A stretch of DNA of 64,000 nucleotides, taken from Cupriavidus taiwanensis. Its GTDB lineage: Bacteria > Pseudomonadota > Gammaproteobacteria > Burkholderiales > Burkholderiaceae. Under the pieces are notes generated by a model, which ran no database searches, was not told the origin of the DNA, and worked only from the letters and a program-made list of their open reading frames with translations. Below, in pieces: positions 1 to 7,850 of the stretch. Within the stretch, counting starts at the first letter, position 1, and each line of letters opens with the position of its first letter. A program made the translations under genes and the position numbers. The DNA is taken from positions 310,001 to 374,000 of the forward strand of contig NZ_LT977071.1 of assembly GCF_900250075.1 (NCBI RefSeq), in the 5' to 3' direction.

Positions 1-26
1 TGGAGGGTTGGCTCGGGGGCGGTCAG

Positions 27-812
27 TCATGCCGGATGCGGGCGCGCGGCCAGCAGGTCGAAATCCAGGCAGACGAACTCGGTCGGGAATTCAATGCGGG
101 CGAAATAGACGATGCGCTCGGCGCCCGCCGCGGTGGCCGACGGCACGCAGGCAAAGCGGCGCAGCTCGGCCACCGGCGCACCCACCGCCAGCGCCAGCGC
201 GGCCGCCGATTCGGCGCCGGCCGCGACGATCGACAGCCGCTGCCGCGCCGTGCTGACCGACAGGCCGGGAAAGCGGTCGAGCACCGGCACCGACGCGCCG
301 TGGCGGAAGGCCTCGGGGTCGCGCGCGAACACATCCGCGTCGATATAGACCTCGCCCACGGCGAAGGGGCTTCCGTCGAGGCGGTGCAGCCGGCGCAGGA
401 AGTGGTAGGCCGGTGCGCGTGCGCCGCTGCAGGGCATGCCCAGATCCTCGGGCAGCGGCACCTTGCCGGCCGACTCGACCATGGCTTCGGTGTCGAGCTG
501 CGCGCCGACGGCGACGGCCTCGTCCCAGCTGGTCGACAGCGACACCTGACGCCGCGCCTGGCACGGCGCCTTGACGAAGGTGCCGCGCCCGCGCGCGCGC
601 TCCAGCAGCCCTTCTTCGTCGAGCATCGACAGCGCATGGTGCATGGTCATGCGCGCCACGCCGTACTGGCGGCACAGCTGCTCCAGCGACGGGATGCGCG
701 CCCCCTGGCGCCACGCGCCGCTTTCGATCTGGCGGCGAAAGATGGTGGCCAGCTGCAGGTAGACCGGCTGGCGGCTGCGGGACAGCAGTTCGCTGGAAAG
801 AGGTTCCGGCAT
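27..812 (-). CDS. GntR-family transcriptional regulator with UTRA ligand domain (HutC subfamily)
   Basis: This is a 261-residue one-component DNA-binding regulator. A winged helix occupies about residues 17-80, with the pattern PVYLQLATIFRRQI...PSLEQLCRQYGVARMTMHHAL...GRGTFV, and a UTRA effector-binding domain fills roughly 100-250. Length and layout are normal for HutC-type repressors. The gene ends close to the left window edge, so its regulated partners are probably outside the window. An 18-bp palindrome lies 73 bases upstream of the start and could be its own operator. The family usually senses small metabolites such as urocanate, sugars or phosphonates. The ligand here cannot be read from the sequence. 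Confidence 0.85.
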   Translation of the reverse strand: MPEPLSSELLSRSRQPVYLQLATIFRRQIESGAWRQGARIPSLEQLCRQYGVARMTMHHALSMLDEEGLLERARGRGTFVKAPCQARRQVSLSTSWDEAVAVGAQLDTEAMVESAGKVPLPEDLGMPCSGARAPAYHFLRRLHRLDGSPFAVGEVYIDADVFARDPEAFRHGASVPVLDRFPGLSVSTARQRLSIVAAGAESAAALALAVGAPVAELRRFACVPSATAAGAERIVYFARIEFPTEFVCLDFDLLAARPHPA

Positions 813-884
813 GGACGGGTGCCCGGTGCCGGGCAGATTTCGGCGCCGGCGGATGCCGGCGGGTGGTGGGGGGACAGTATAAAA

Positions 885-902
885 AGTCTATATATGTAGA
901 CT
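885..902. promoter_or_regulatory. Palindrome upstream of the GntR gene, candidate operator
   Basis: AGTCTA and TAGACT form perfect 6-base arms around a TATATG centre. A TATACT hexamer readable on the minus strand lies just downstream (876-881), so the palindrome would overlap a promoter for the GntR/UTRA gene. This is the usual place for an autoregulatory site. The match to the protein is inferred from position only. Confidence 0.45.
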
Positions 903-943
903 ACTAGGGTTTACCTTGGTCTCCGTTGAGCCGTCTGCCCCCA

Positions 944-976
944 AAGCGGCCATCCCAAACTCGGGATGGCGGCCTT
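944..976. terminator. Inverted repeat between the GntR gene and vgrG
   Basis: GCCATCCC (949-956) pairs with GGGATGGC (963-970) around a 6-base loop, with imperfect pairing beyond. There is no clear T-run on either side, so a terminator role is uncertain. The rest of the 813-1169 gap holds only the palindrome at 885 and no recognisable gene. Confidence 0.25.
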
Positions 977-1169
977 CAGTGGGCTAGGCGAGGAGCGCGC
1001 GTGCCGCACTGCTCGCCTCCTTGGTGACTGCGGCCCATGCAGCCTCCTGAAATCTGATAAAAATATCTTTAAATTACATTTAAGACATTTCCCATGGATT
1101 TCCGTACGGTTTCGGGGCAAATTCGGGCGTTTGCCCATCGGCGATTGCGCTGCCCTGGTTGGACGGGAA

Positions 1170-4077
1170 ATGGACCTTGCCACGCTCTATCAGCATCTTT
1201 TTGCATCCCACCATCGCCTGTACGCGCTGGAGGGCGGCTCGCCGATCGAGGAGCTCGCCGTCGAAGCATGGATTTGCCGGGAAGGTGTCTCGATGCTGGC
1301 CGAATCGCGCATCGTTGTGCTCAGCGCCAATGCCGGCATCCCGCTCGAGAGCCTGCTCGGCCAGCGCGTCACGCTGCTCACCACGCTCGCGCACGGTGAC
1401 AAGTCGCGCCGCACCGGCCTGATCCGGCAAGTCGAGAAGCTTGGCGCCGACGGCAGTCTGGCGCGCTACCGCCTGACCGTGGTGCCCTGGCTATGGCTGA
1501 CCACGCAACAGCGCCACAGCCAGGTGTTCCAAGACCGGCGCCTGGACAGCATCCTTGAGGCCATCCTGCAGCCGTATTCGCCCTACGCGCAGTGGCGCTA
1601 TGCCGCCGGCGCCGAGGCCCGCATTGCGGCAATCGGCGCGCACGCGTACGTGGCGCAGTTCCGCGAGACGGACTACCAGTTCCTCACACGCCTGCTGGCC
1701 GAGGCCGGGCTGGGCTACACCGTGGTGGAGGACGGGGAGGCGCCCAGTGGCCATACCGTGGTGATCTTTGCCAACAGCGCGCAACTGCCGGAAGACGCCG
1801 AATCGGCGGCCGCCGGCGGGATCCGTTACCACCGTGCGCATAGCCAGGAGGCCCGGGACGCAATCCAGCAGCTGATCTGCGAGACCGCGGTGGGCGTCGG
1901 CGGCGTGGCCGTGTCCGCCTGGGATCCGGAAGCCAAGCGCGCGCTCCGTGCTCACGCGCCGGCCCGCTACGCCGGCCATGTGAACCGCGCCGCGAGCCCG
2001 GACCCCTATCTGTCGGTGAGTCTGTCGCTGGCGCCGGACGCAGCCAGCGCCCAGCGGGTCGCCGACCAGGCCATGGAAGCCATCGAAGTGCGGGCGCTGC
2101 GCTTCACCGGGCGCGCCTCGGTACGCTCGCTGCGTAGCGGCACCCGCCTGAGCGTCAACGGCTGCCCGCACCTGCCGCCGCTGGAAGACGATGCCGCTGG
2201 CTACCCGTTGCTGGTCGACGCCGCCGAGTACTGCGGCATCAACAACCTCGCGGCCGACACGCGTGCGGCGCTCGCAGACCGGCTGGGGCCCTTGGACGCG
2301 GCCCTGTGCTTCGATACCCCGCCCGCGGCGCCGGAAGTCGCGGAGCCTACTGTTGGCCTGGCCAACTTCTTCGCTTTCGGCGCCGTTGAGCGGCGCGGGC
2401 CTGATGACGCCATGAGGGCGGCCGCCCGGGAGCAAGGCTACGCGTGCCTGTTCCGTGCCTACGATGCCCGGCGGCCATGGCGCGCCGCAGTGCTCGAGGG
2501 CAACTGCCCGCGCCTGTACAGCCGGTCCGTGCCGCTGGGCATCCACAGTGCGCTCGTGGTTGGTCCGGACGGCAGGCCCAGGCCGATGGCAACGCCGAGC
2601 ACCACGTCAGCCCGCGCGGGCAAATCCGGGTGCGCTTCCCCTGGCAGCGCGGCGAGCGCGCCGACGACCGCAGCAGCCGCTGGGTACGCGTGGCCCAGCG
2701 CCAGGCAGGTGCCGGCATGGGCTGGCAATGGCTGCCTCGCATCGGACATGAAGTGCTGGTCAAGTTCGCGGATGACGATATCGACCAGCCGTTCGTGATC
2801 GGCGCGGTGTACAACGGCCAGGGCGAAGCCGGCATCGCGCCCACGCCGGGCGGCAAGTCCATGAGCGGCACCACCTTCGCCCAGCCGTATGACGCCAGCG
2901 GCATCTATGCGATGGGTTGCGACAACCAGCCGAGCGCCCAGGGCAACCTGGCCGGCGGTAACAGCCCCGCCTGGCATGGCATGGGTGCCGCACCGGATGG
3001 CCACCGCAACGCCGCCGCGCTGACCGGGTTCAAGAGCCAGGAGCATGGCGGCAGGGATACAACCAGCTGGTGCTGGACGACAGCGACGGGCAGCTGCGCA
3101 CGCAGCTGGCCACCACGGAACAGGCCACGCAGCTCAATCTCGGTCATGTGATTCACCAGCAGGACAACCGCCGCGGCAGCTTCCGCGGCCAAGGCTTCGA
3201 GTTGCGCACTGACGGCCATGCCGCCGTGCGAGGCCGTGCCGGCGTGCTGCTGACCACCTATCGCGATGCGGTGACGGGCCGCGCGCTGCCTACGGGCGAC
3301 AACGCCGCCGGTATCGCCCTGCTGCGCCAGGCCGCGGACCTGGTCAGGACGCTGGGCCAGGGCGCGACCACGCACCAGAGCCAGGGCCTGTCGACCGCGA
3401 AAGACGACGAGGCACCGCTGCCGAAACAGGCCAGGGCCGCCGCAGGCATGGTCGATGGGCAGTCGCTCGAGGCCGCCAGAGACGACGCGGCCGGCGGCAA
3501 TACCGGTACGTCCGGCAAGGTGCCGCACCAGGCGACCCCCATGGTTCACCTGAACGGCAGGGCCGGCGTGGCGATGGTGGCGGGACAGGATCTGCAGCTT
3601 GCCAGCGGTGAGAGCGCGGTACTGGCCAGCGGCCAGGACAATTCGATCGCGGTGGCCGGACAGGCCCGCGTGCAGGCGGGGCACGCGATCGGCATCGCGG
3701 CCGGCTTGACCGCGGCCGGCGAAGGCAACGTCGGGCTGCAGCTGACGGCCGGGCAAGATGATATCGACCTGCAGGCCCAGCATGATCTGTTGAAGCTCGC
3801 CGCGCGCGATGACCTGACGATCGTCTCGGCCAACATGAACGTGGACTTTGCCGCGGCCAAGCGCATCCGCATCGCGACCGCCGGCGGGGCCGCCATCACG
3901 ATGGAGGGCGGCAACATCACCGTCGAGTGCCCGGGGCCAATCACTTACAAGGCCGCGAAGAGGACATTCGAGGGTGCGGAGAGCACTCCCTACTCGTTGC
4001 CGCAGTTTCCTCAGACCGTGTGTCTTGATTGCCTGCTCAAGGCGGCGGCCGCCGGCATGCCGCTGGCGACCGTGTAG
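1170..4077 (+). pseudogene. vgrG: vgrG, type VI secretion spike protein, broken by two frameshifts
   Basis: Read across three frames this is a full-length VgrG of about 970 residues: the gp27/gp5-like spike (from MDLATLYQHLF, with ...IRVRFPWQRG in the OB-fold region), then a DUF2345 extension (TGFKSQEHGG, then NQLVLDDS...LRTQLATT). The reading frame changes near 2570-2600, just after VVGPDG, and again near 3050-3062, after KSQEHGG. Each change is consistent with one missing base. The start at 1170 follows GGACGGGA, and the coding sequence further upstream does not resemble VgrG. VgrG trimers form the puncturing tip of the T6SS and carry effectors. The DUF4123 adaptor and the Tle1 effector downstream fit that job. 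Two sequencing errors would give the same picture as true decay. Confidence 0.85.
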
Positions 4078-4089
4078 AACGGGGGTAAT

Positions 4090-4977
4090 GTGTACTTCGC
4101 AGTCGAATCCCGAGATCCCGAGACGTGGCTTGATGGCCTGTTGCCACGCATTGCCAGTACCGAGGGCCTGCACTGGTCTGCCCTTGTCGATGGCGCGTTC
4201 GACCACGGCGCGGGCCCCTTCGCGGCACCTATCCCGCGCCATCCTTTATACGCGGAGAGCGACGCGCTGCGCGACTTGCTGTCCGCCTCTCCTTACCTGT
4301 TGCCGTTGGACACGCTGGCTGGCAAGGAACGGCACGCCATGATCTCGGCGCTGGGCAGGCATTGCCAGGGCAGGCCGATGCTGAGCTTCGTGGCGTCATG
4401 GGAATCCCCGGAGCGCCTGGCGCAGCTGTGGCAGCCTTGCCTGCAGCCGGTAGTCGAGGGCGATGACACTCGTTTCCTGCTGCGCTTCGCCGATACACGC
4501 GTGCTTTCCGCTCTGCCTGTTGCCCTTGGTCCAGCCGCGTGGTCGCATCTGACAGCCCCTGTCGCGCAGTGGCACCTTGTGAATCGCGATGGCCTGATCG
4601 AAACTCTGCCGCTTGGCGGGCACCGGACCGAACCCGAAGCACATCGATCCGGGCCGCTTAAGCTCACCCAGGATGAACTCGACCGGATGGTGGACGCAGC
4701 GATGCCGGATGCCTTGCTGGACGCGCTGTACCGGCAAGCTCCTGGCATCCTGGCCGCGACTGAACGAGTGCACTCACATCGGCGCGTCGCTCAGGCCTTC
4801 GCGCTGGCCAGGCAGCATCGCGTTGAGGCGATGCCGGACATGCTCCTGCTGGCTTCGTATGCCTTGGCATCGGGAGAGGCCGGCCTGCAGTCGCCCGGGC
4901 TTCAGCAACGCTTGCGCGAATCACACCAATCCCCGGAAGCACTGCGTGAGTATTTGTTCGCGGAGGCAAGATGGTAA
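4090..4977 (+). CDS. DUF4123 type VI effector adaptor (Tap/TEC-like chaperone)
   Basis: This 295-residue protein starts with GTG 12 bases after the vgrG stop, behind a run of G that can act as ribosome binding site. It has the DUF4123 pattern: an N-terminal half with LYADLL-like segments (WSALVDGAF, DALRDLLSASPYLLPL), a central RPMLSFVASW strand, FLLRFADTRVL, and a helical C-terminus. DUF4123 proteins load a specific effector onto a cognate VgrG. Its position between vgrG and tle1 makes Tle1 the likely cargo. Its last roughly 100 bases recur twice downstream as fragments (5797-5906 and 7023-7137), left over from tandem duplication. Confidence 0.8.
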   Translation: MYFAVESRDPETWLDGLLPRIASTEGLHWSALVDGAFDHGAGPFAAPIPRHPLYAESDALRDLLSASPYLLPLDTLAGKERHAMISALGRHCQGRPMLSFVASWESPERLAQLWQPCLQPVVEGDDTRFLLRFADTRVLSALPVALGPAAWSHLTAPVAQWHLVNRDGLIETLPLGGHRTEPEAHRSGPLKLTQDELDRMVDAAMPDALLDALYRQAPGILAATERVHSHRRVAQAFALARQHRVEAMPDMLLLASYALASGEAGLQSPGLQQRLRESHQSPEALREYLFAEARW

Positions 4978-5032
4978 TGGTCTCGGTGAGGGCATTCGTC
5001 ATGGCATCATCCAGCCGCATAACGGATAACCA

Positions 5033-5608
5033 ATGATGGCGACAAAAATGATCCGAAGTTCGTTTGTTGCAATTCTGGCGGCGCTGCTATTCGGCATGGT
5101 CGGGTGCGGCAAAGCGGAGGCACCGCAGGCCGCTGTCGAAGAGGACGATACGCTCGGCGGCCAGATCGGCGTGCTCAATTACACCGACGTGCCGATCGGC
5201 GTTGTGTACGTCGATGGCCAATGGGCTGGGGGGATGGTCGCGAATGCTGGTGGGACAAAATGGATAGGCAGCATCTCGGTACCGAAGCACTGGGACCCAA
5301 ACTTTAAAGTCACGATCAAGTGGAGCGACGACGAGTTGTACGCAAGGGACAAGAAGGCCCTGTACACCAAGGAAGTGCCAGTCGAAAAGTATCCCCCTAC
5401 TGGCAGCGCCTACTTCTATGTTGCGTTCTATCCGAACCAGGAAGTGAAGCTATTCCTGACACGAGGTGGGCCAGAATTCGAGGGTGATCCCTACGATTTG
5501 CCAGATCCAAAGGAAGCGTGCTTGAAGCGCCGCGCTCCAAAAGACAGGCGTTTGTGCTATCGCCCCGAACTGCGTGACCCTCCTGACGCTGCGGAGCCCG
5601 GTCAGTAG
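5033..5608 (+). CDS. DUF3304 lipoprotein, copy 1, likely Tle1 immunity protein
   Basis: This 191-residue predicted lipoprotein has a signal peptide with a lipobox ending GMVGC, so the mature protein should be anchored in the periplasm. The conserved body contains GVLNYTDVPIGVVYVDG, WDPNFKVTIKW and a Cys-containing tail. DUF3304 proteins are commonly found beside Tle1-type phospholipase effectors. A periplasmic lipoprotein is the expected place for an antidote to a membrane-attacking effector. Immunity is inferred from context. The first 80 or so residues are nearly identical to the two later copies, while the C-terminus (PKEACLKRRAPKDRRLCYRPELRD) is the most divergent of the three. Confidence 0.8.
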   Translation: MMATKMIRSSFVAILAALLFGMVGCGKAEAPQAAVEEDDTLGGQIGVLNYTDVPIGVVYVDGQWAGGMVANAGGTKWIGSISVPKHWDPNFKVTIKWSDDELYARDKKALYTKEVPVEKYPPTGSAYFYVAFYPNQEVKLFLTRGGPEFEGDPYDLPDPKEACLKRRAPKDRRLCYRPELRDPPDAAEPGQ

Positions 5609-5669
5609 GTGGGCATCTTGCACCGCTTCTAAGTCTCGTAACGCCAATTCCGCTTTGACCGCAGAATCC

Positions 5670-5906
5670 ATGACCGTCGTCCAGTTTGCGCCGCCATGCC
5701 CCTCCAAGCCCTTTGAGCTCTCCCCGCGCCGCAGCGGGCTGGGGCGGCGAGGCGCGCATCAACTGGGCACTGCTGCAAATCCACAACCACCTGCTGCCTT
5801 GGCAACGCGAGAGGCCGGCCTGCATTCGCCCGAGCTGCAGCAATGCTTGCGGAAGTCACACCAATTCCCGGTAGCACTGCGTGAGTATTTGCTTGCGGAG
5901 GCATGA
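5670..5906 (+). pseudogene. Remnant: tle1 start joined to adaptor 3' end (copy 1)
   Basis: A short open frame begins MTVVQFAPPCPSKPFELS, matching the start of the intact Tle1. It then loses most of the following sequence, keeps a frame-shifted piece equivalent to Tle1 residues around 118-138, and ends in REAGLHSPELQQCLRKSHQF, which matches the C-terminus of the DUF4123 adaptor. It is the scar of a tandem duplication with a later internal deletion. No function is expected. Confidence 0.8.
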
Positions 5907-5984
5907 TAGTGATGGTCTCGAGAGGGCAATGGCCTTGTGCTGGACTGGCGTCATGGCATCATCCAGGCGCGTAACGGATAACCA

Positions 5985-6569
5985 ATGATGGCGACAAGAA
6001 TGATCCGAGGTACGTTTGTTGTGATTCTGGCCGCGGCGCTATTCGGCATGGTCGGGTGCGGCAAAGCGGAGGCACCGCAGGCCGCTGTCGAAGAGGACGA
6101 TACGCTCGGCGGCCAGATCGGCGTGCTCAATTACACCGACGTGCCGATCGGCGTCGTGTACGTCGATGGCCAATGGGCTGGAGGAATGGTCGCGAATGCT
6201 GGGGGCACCAGTTGGACCGGAGCTATATCTGTCCCAAAGCAGTGGGATCCGAACTTCAAAGTCACGATTAAGTGGAGCGACGACGAGTTGTACGCCAAGG
6301 ACAAGAAGGCCCTGTATAGCAAAGGGGTTCCCGTAGAAAAATACCCACCAGCGGGTGGCGCATATTTCTATGTCGCGTTCTATCCAAACCAGGAAGTCAA
6401 ACTCTATCTCACGCGCGGTTTGCCCGGCTTCAAGGGAGACCCTTACGACCTTGAAGACCCCACGGATGCATGCCTGAAGAGGAAAGCACCGAAGGAACGG
6501 GAGACCTGTTATGCGCCGGAATTCAGAGAAGAGTACCGAATGCTGCAGCAGCGAAAGGGCCCAAACTAA
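5985..6569 (+). CDS. DUF3304 lipoprotein, copy 2, likely Tle1 immunity protein
   Basis: This is a 194-residue paralogue of the lipoprotein at 5033 with the same signal peptide and GMVGC lipobox. It differs from copies 1 and 3 in the middle (SWTGAISVPKQWDPNFK, YSKGVPVEKYPPAGG). It shares with copy 3 the C-terminal block DPTDACLKRKAPKERETCY. The start is ATG-ATG behind GCGTAACGGATAACCA, as in the other two copies. It is probably functional, since it is uninterrupted and lipobox and Cys residues are kept. It may protect against variant Tle1 toxins carried by relatives. Confidence 0.78.
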   Translation: MMATRMIRGTFVVILAAALFGMVGCGKAEAPQAAVEEDDTLGGQIGVLNYTDVPIGVVYVDGQWAGGMVANAGGTSWTGAISVPKQWDPNFKVTIKWSDDELYAKDKKALYSKGVPVEKYPPAGGAYFYVAFYPNQEVKLYLTRGLPGFKGDPYDLEDPTDACLKRKAPKERETCYAPEFREEYRMLQQRKGPN

Positions 6570-6610
6570 TCCCTATCCCACTAAACCAATCCGCTGGATT
6601 TCGCCGAAGC

Positions 6611-7137
6611 ATGACGATCGTTAAGTTCGCGCCTCAGTGCCCTACTACGCCGTTTGATCTGTCGCGGCAAGAAAGGTATCGCCAATACACCGGATTGGAT
6701 CTCCGCCTCAACGCACCCCTTCCGTGCGAAGAGGAATTGCACTTCGGCTTCTTCTTCGACGGCACCCGAAACAATGCGGACAACGACCGCCCGCGTAGCG
6801 CCCAGAGCAACGTCGCAAGGCTTTTTGACTTGTTCAGAATCGCGCCGAGCCCTGCAGAGTTGAAGAGATACCGGTTTCGTAGCTATGCCGCAGGCGTGGG
6901 CACGCCCTTCTACAGGGAAGTCGGAGATGTGGGAATTGGCATTCAGGCTGTCGCAGGCGCCGCCGCAGGCTGGGGCGGTGAGGCACGAATCAACTGGGCG
7001 CTGCTGCAAATACACAACCACCTGCTGCCTTGGCAACGCGAGAGGCCGGCCTGCATTCCCCCGAGCTGCAGCAATGCTTGCGGAAGTCACACCAATTCCC
7101 GGTAGCACTGCGTGAGTATTTGCTCGCGGAGGCATGA
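6611..7137 (+). pseudogene. Remnant: tle1 5' third joined to adaptor 3' end (copy 2)
   Basis: The first 138 codons are collinear with intact Tle1, from MTIVKFAPQCPTTPFDLS through FFFDGTRNNADNDRPR to GWGGEARINWALLQIHNHL. At about 7023 the sequence switches to the 3' end of the DUF4123 gene, out of frame, and the frame stops at 7105. The catalytic serine motif of Tle1 is absent, so this cannot be an active lipase. A short secreted fragment is conceivable but unlikely. Confidence 0.82.
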
Positions 7138-7215
7138 TAGTGGTGGTCTCGAGAGGGCAATGACCTTTTGCTGGACTGGCGTCATGGCATCATCCAGGCG
7201 CGTAACGGATAACCA

Positions 7216-7800
7216 ATGATGGCGACAAGAATGATCCGAGGTACGTTTGTTGTGATTCTGGCCGCGGCGCTATTCGGCATGGTCGGGTGCGGCAAAGCGG
7301 AGGCACCGCAGGCCGCTGTCGAAGAGGACGATACGCTCGGCGGCCAGATCGGCGTGCTCAATTACACCGACGTGCCGATCGGCGTCGTGTACGTCGATGG
7401 CCAATGGGCTGGGGGGATGGTCGCGAATGCCGGTGGGACCAAATGGATCGGCAGCATCTCGGTACCGAAGCACTGGGACCCAAACTTTAAAGTCACGATC
7501 AAGTGGAGCGACGACGAGTTGTACGCAAGGGACAAGAAGGCCTTGTACACCAAGGAGGTGCCAGTCGAGAAGTATCCGCCGCAGGATGCCTCGTTTTTCT
7601 ACGTCGCCTTCTTTCCAAACCAGGAGATCAAGCTATACCTGACAAAATGGGGTCCCGGTGCGGAGGCAGATCCTTACCGTCTTGAAGACCCAACGGATGC
7701 GTGTCTGAAAAGGAAGGCACCAAAGGAAAGGGAAACCTGCTATGCGCCGGAGTTCCGAGAAGAATACCGAATGATGCAGGAGCGTAAGAGCCGCAACTAG
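7216..7800 (+). CDS. DUF3304 lipoprotein, copy 3, the copy adjacent to intact tle1
   Basis: This 194-residue lipoprotein has the shared signal peptide and GMVGC lipobox. Its middle (TKWIGSISVPKHWDPNFK, YTKEVPVEKYPP) matches copy 1, while its tail (DPTDACLKRKAPKERETCYAPEFREEYRMMQERK) matches copy 2, so it reads as a mosaic. The region QDASFFYVAFFPNQEIKLYLTKWG is its own. It lies 50 bases before the complete tle1 and is therefore the most likely cognate immunity protein. Known: Tle immunity proteins act in the periplasm. Inferred: that this family does so here. Confidence 0.8.
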   Translation: MMATRMIRGTFVVILAAALFGMVGCGKAEAPQAAVEEDDTLGGQIGVLNYTDVPIGVVYVDGQWAGGMVANAGGTKWIGSISVPKHWDPNFKVTIKWSDDELYARDKKALYTKEVPVEKYPPQDASFFYVAFFPNQEIKLYLTKWGPGAEADPYRLEDPTDACLKRKAPKERETCYAPEFREEYRMMQERKSRN

Positions 7801-7850
7801 TCCCAGGCATCTTATTCCATCCCATTCAATCCGCTTGATTCTGCCGAAGC

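Noticed and set aside
5574..5906. The open frame at 5670-5906 as a genuine small protein
   Set aside because: It is explained fully by pieces of tle1 and the adaptor gene joined partly out of frame, at the same junction as the second remnant.
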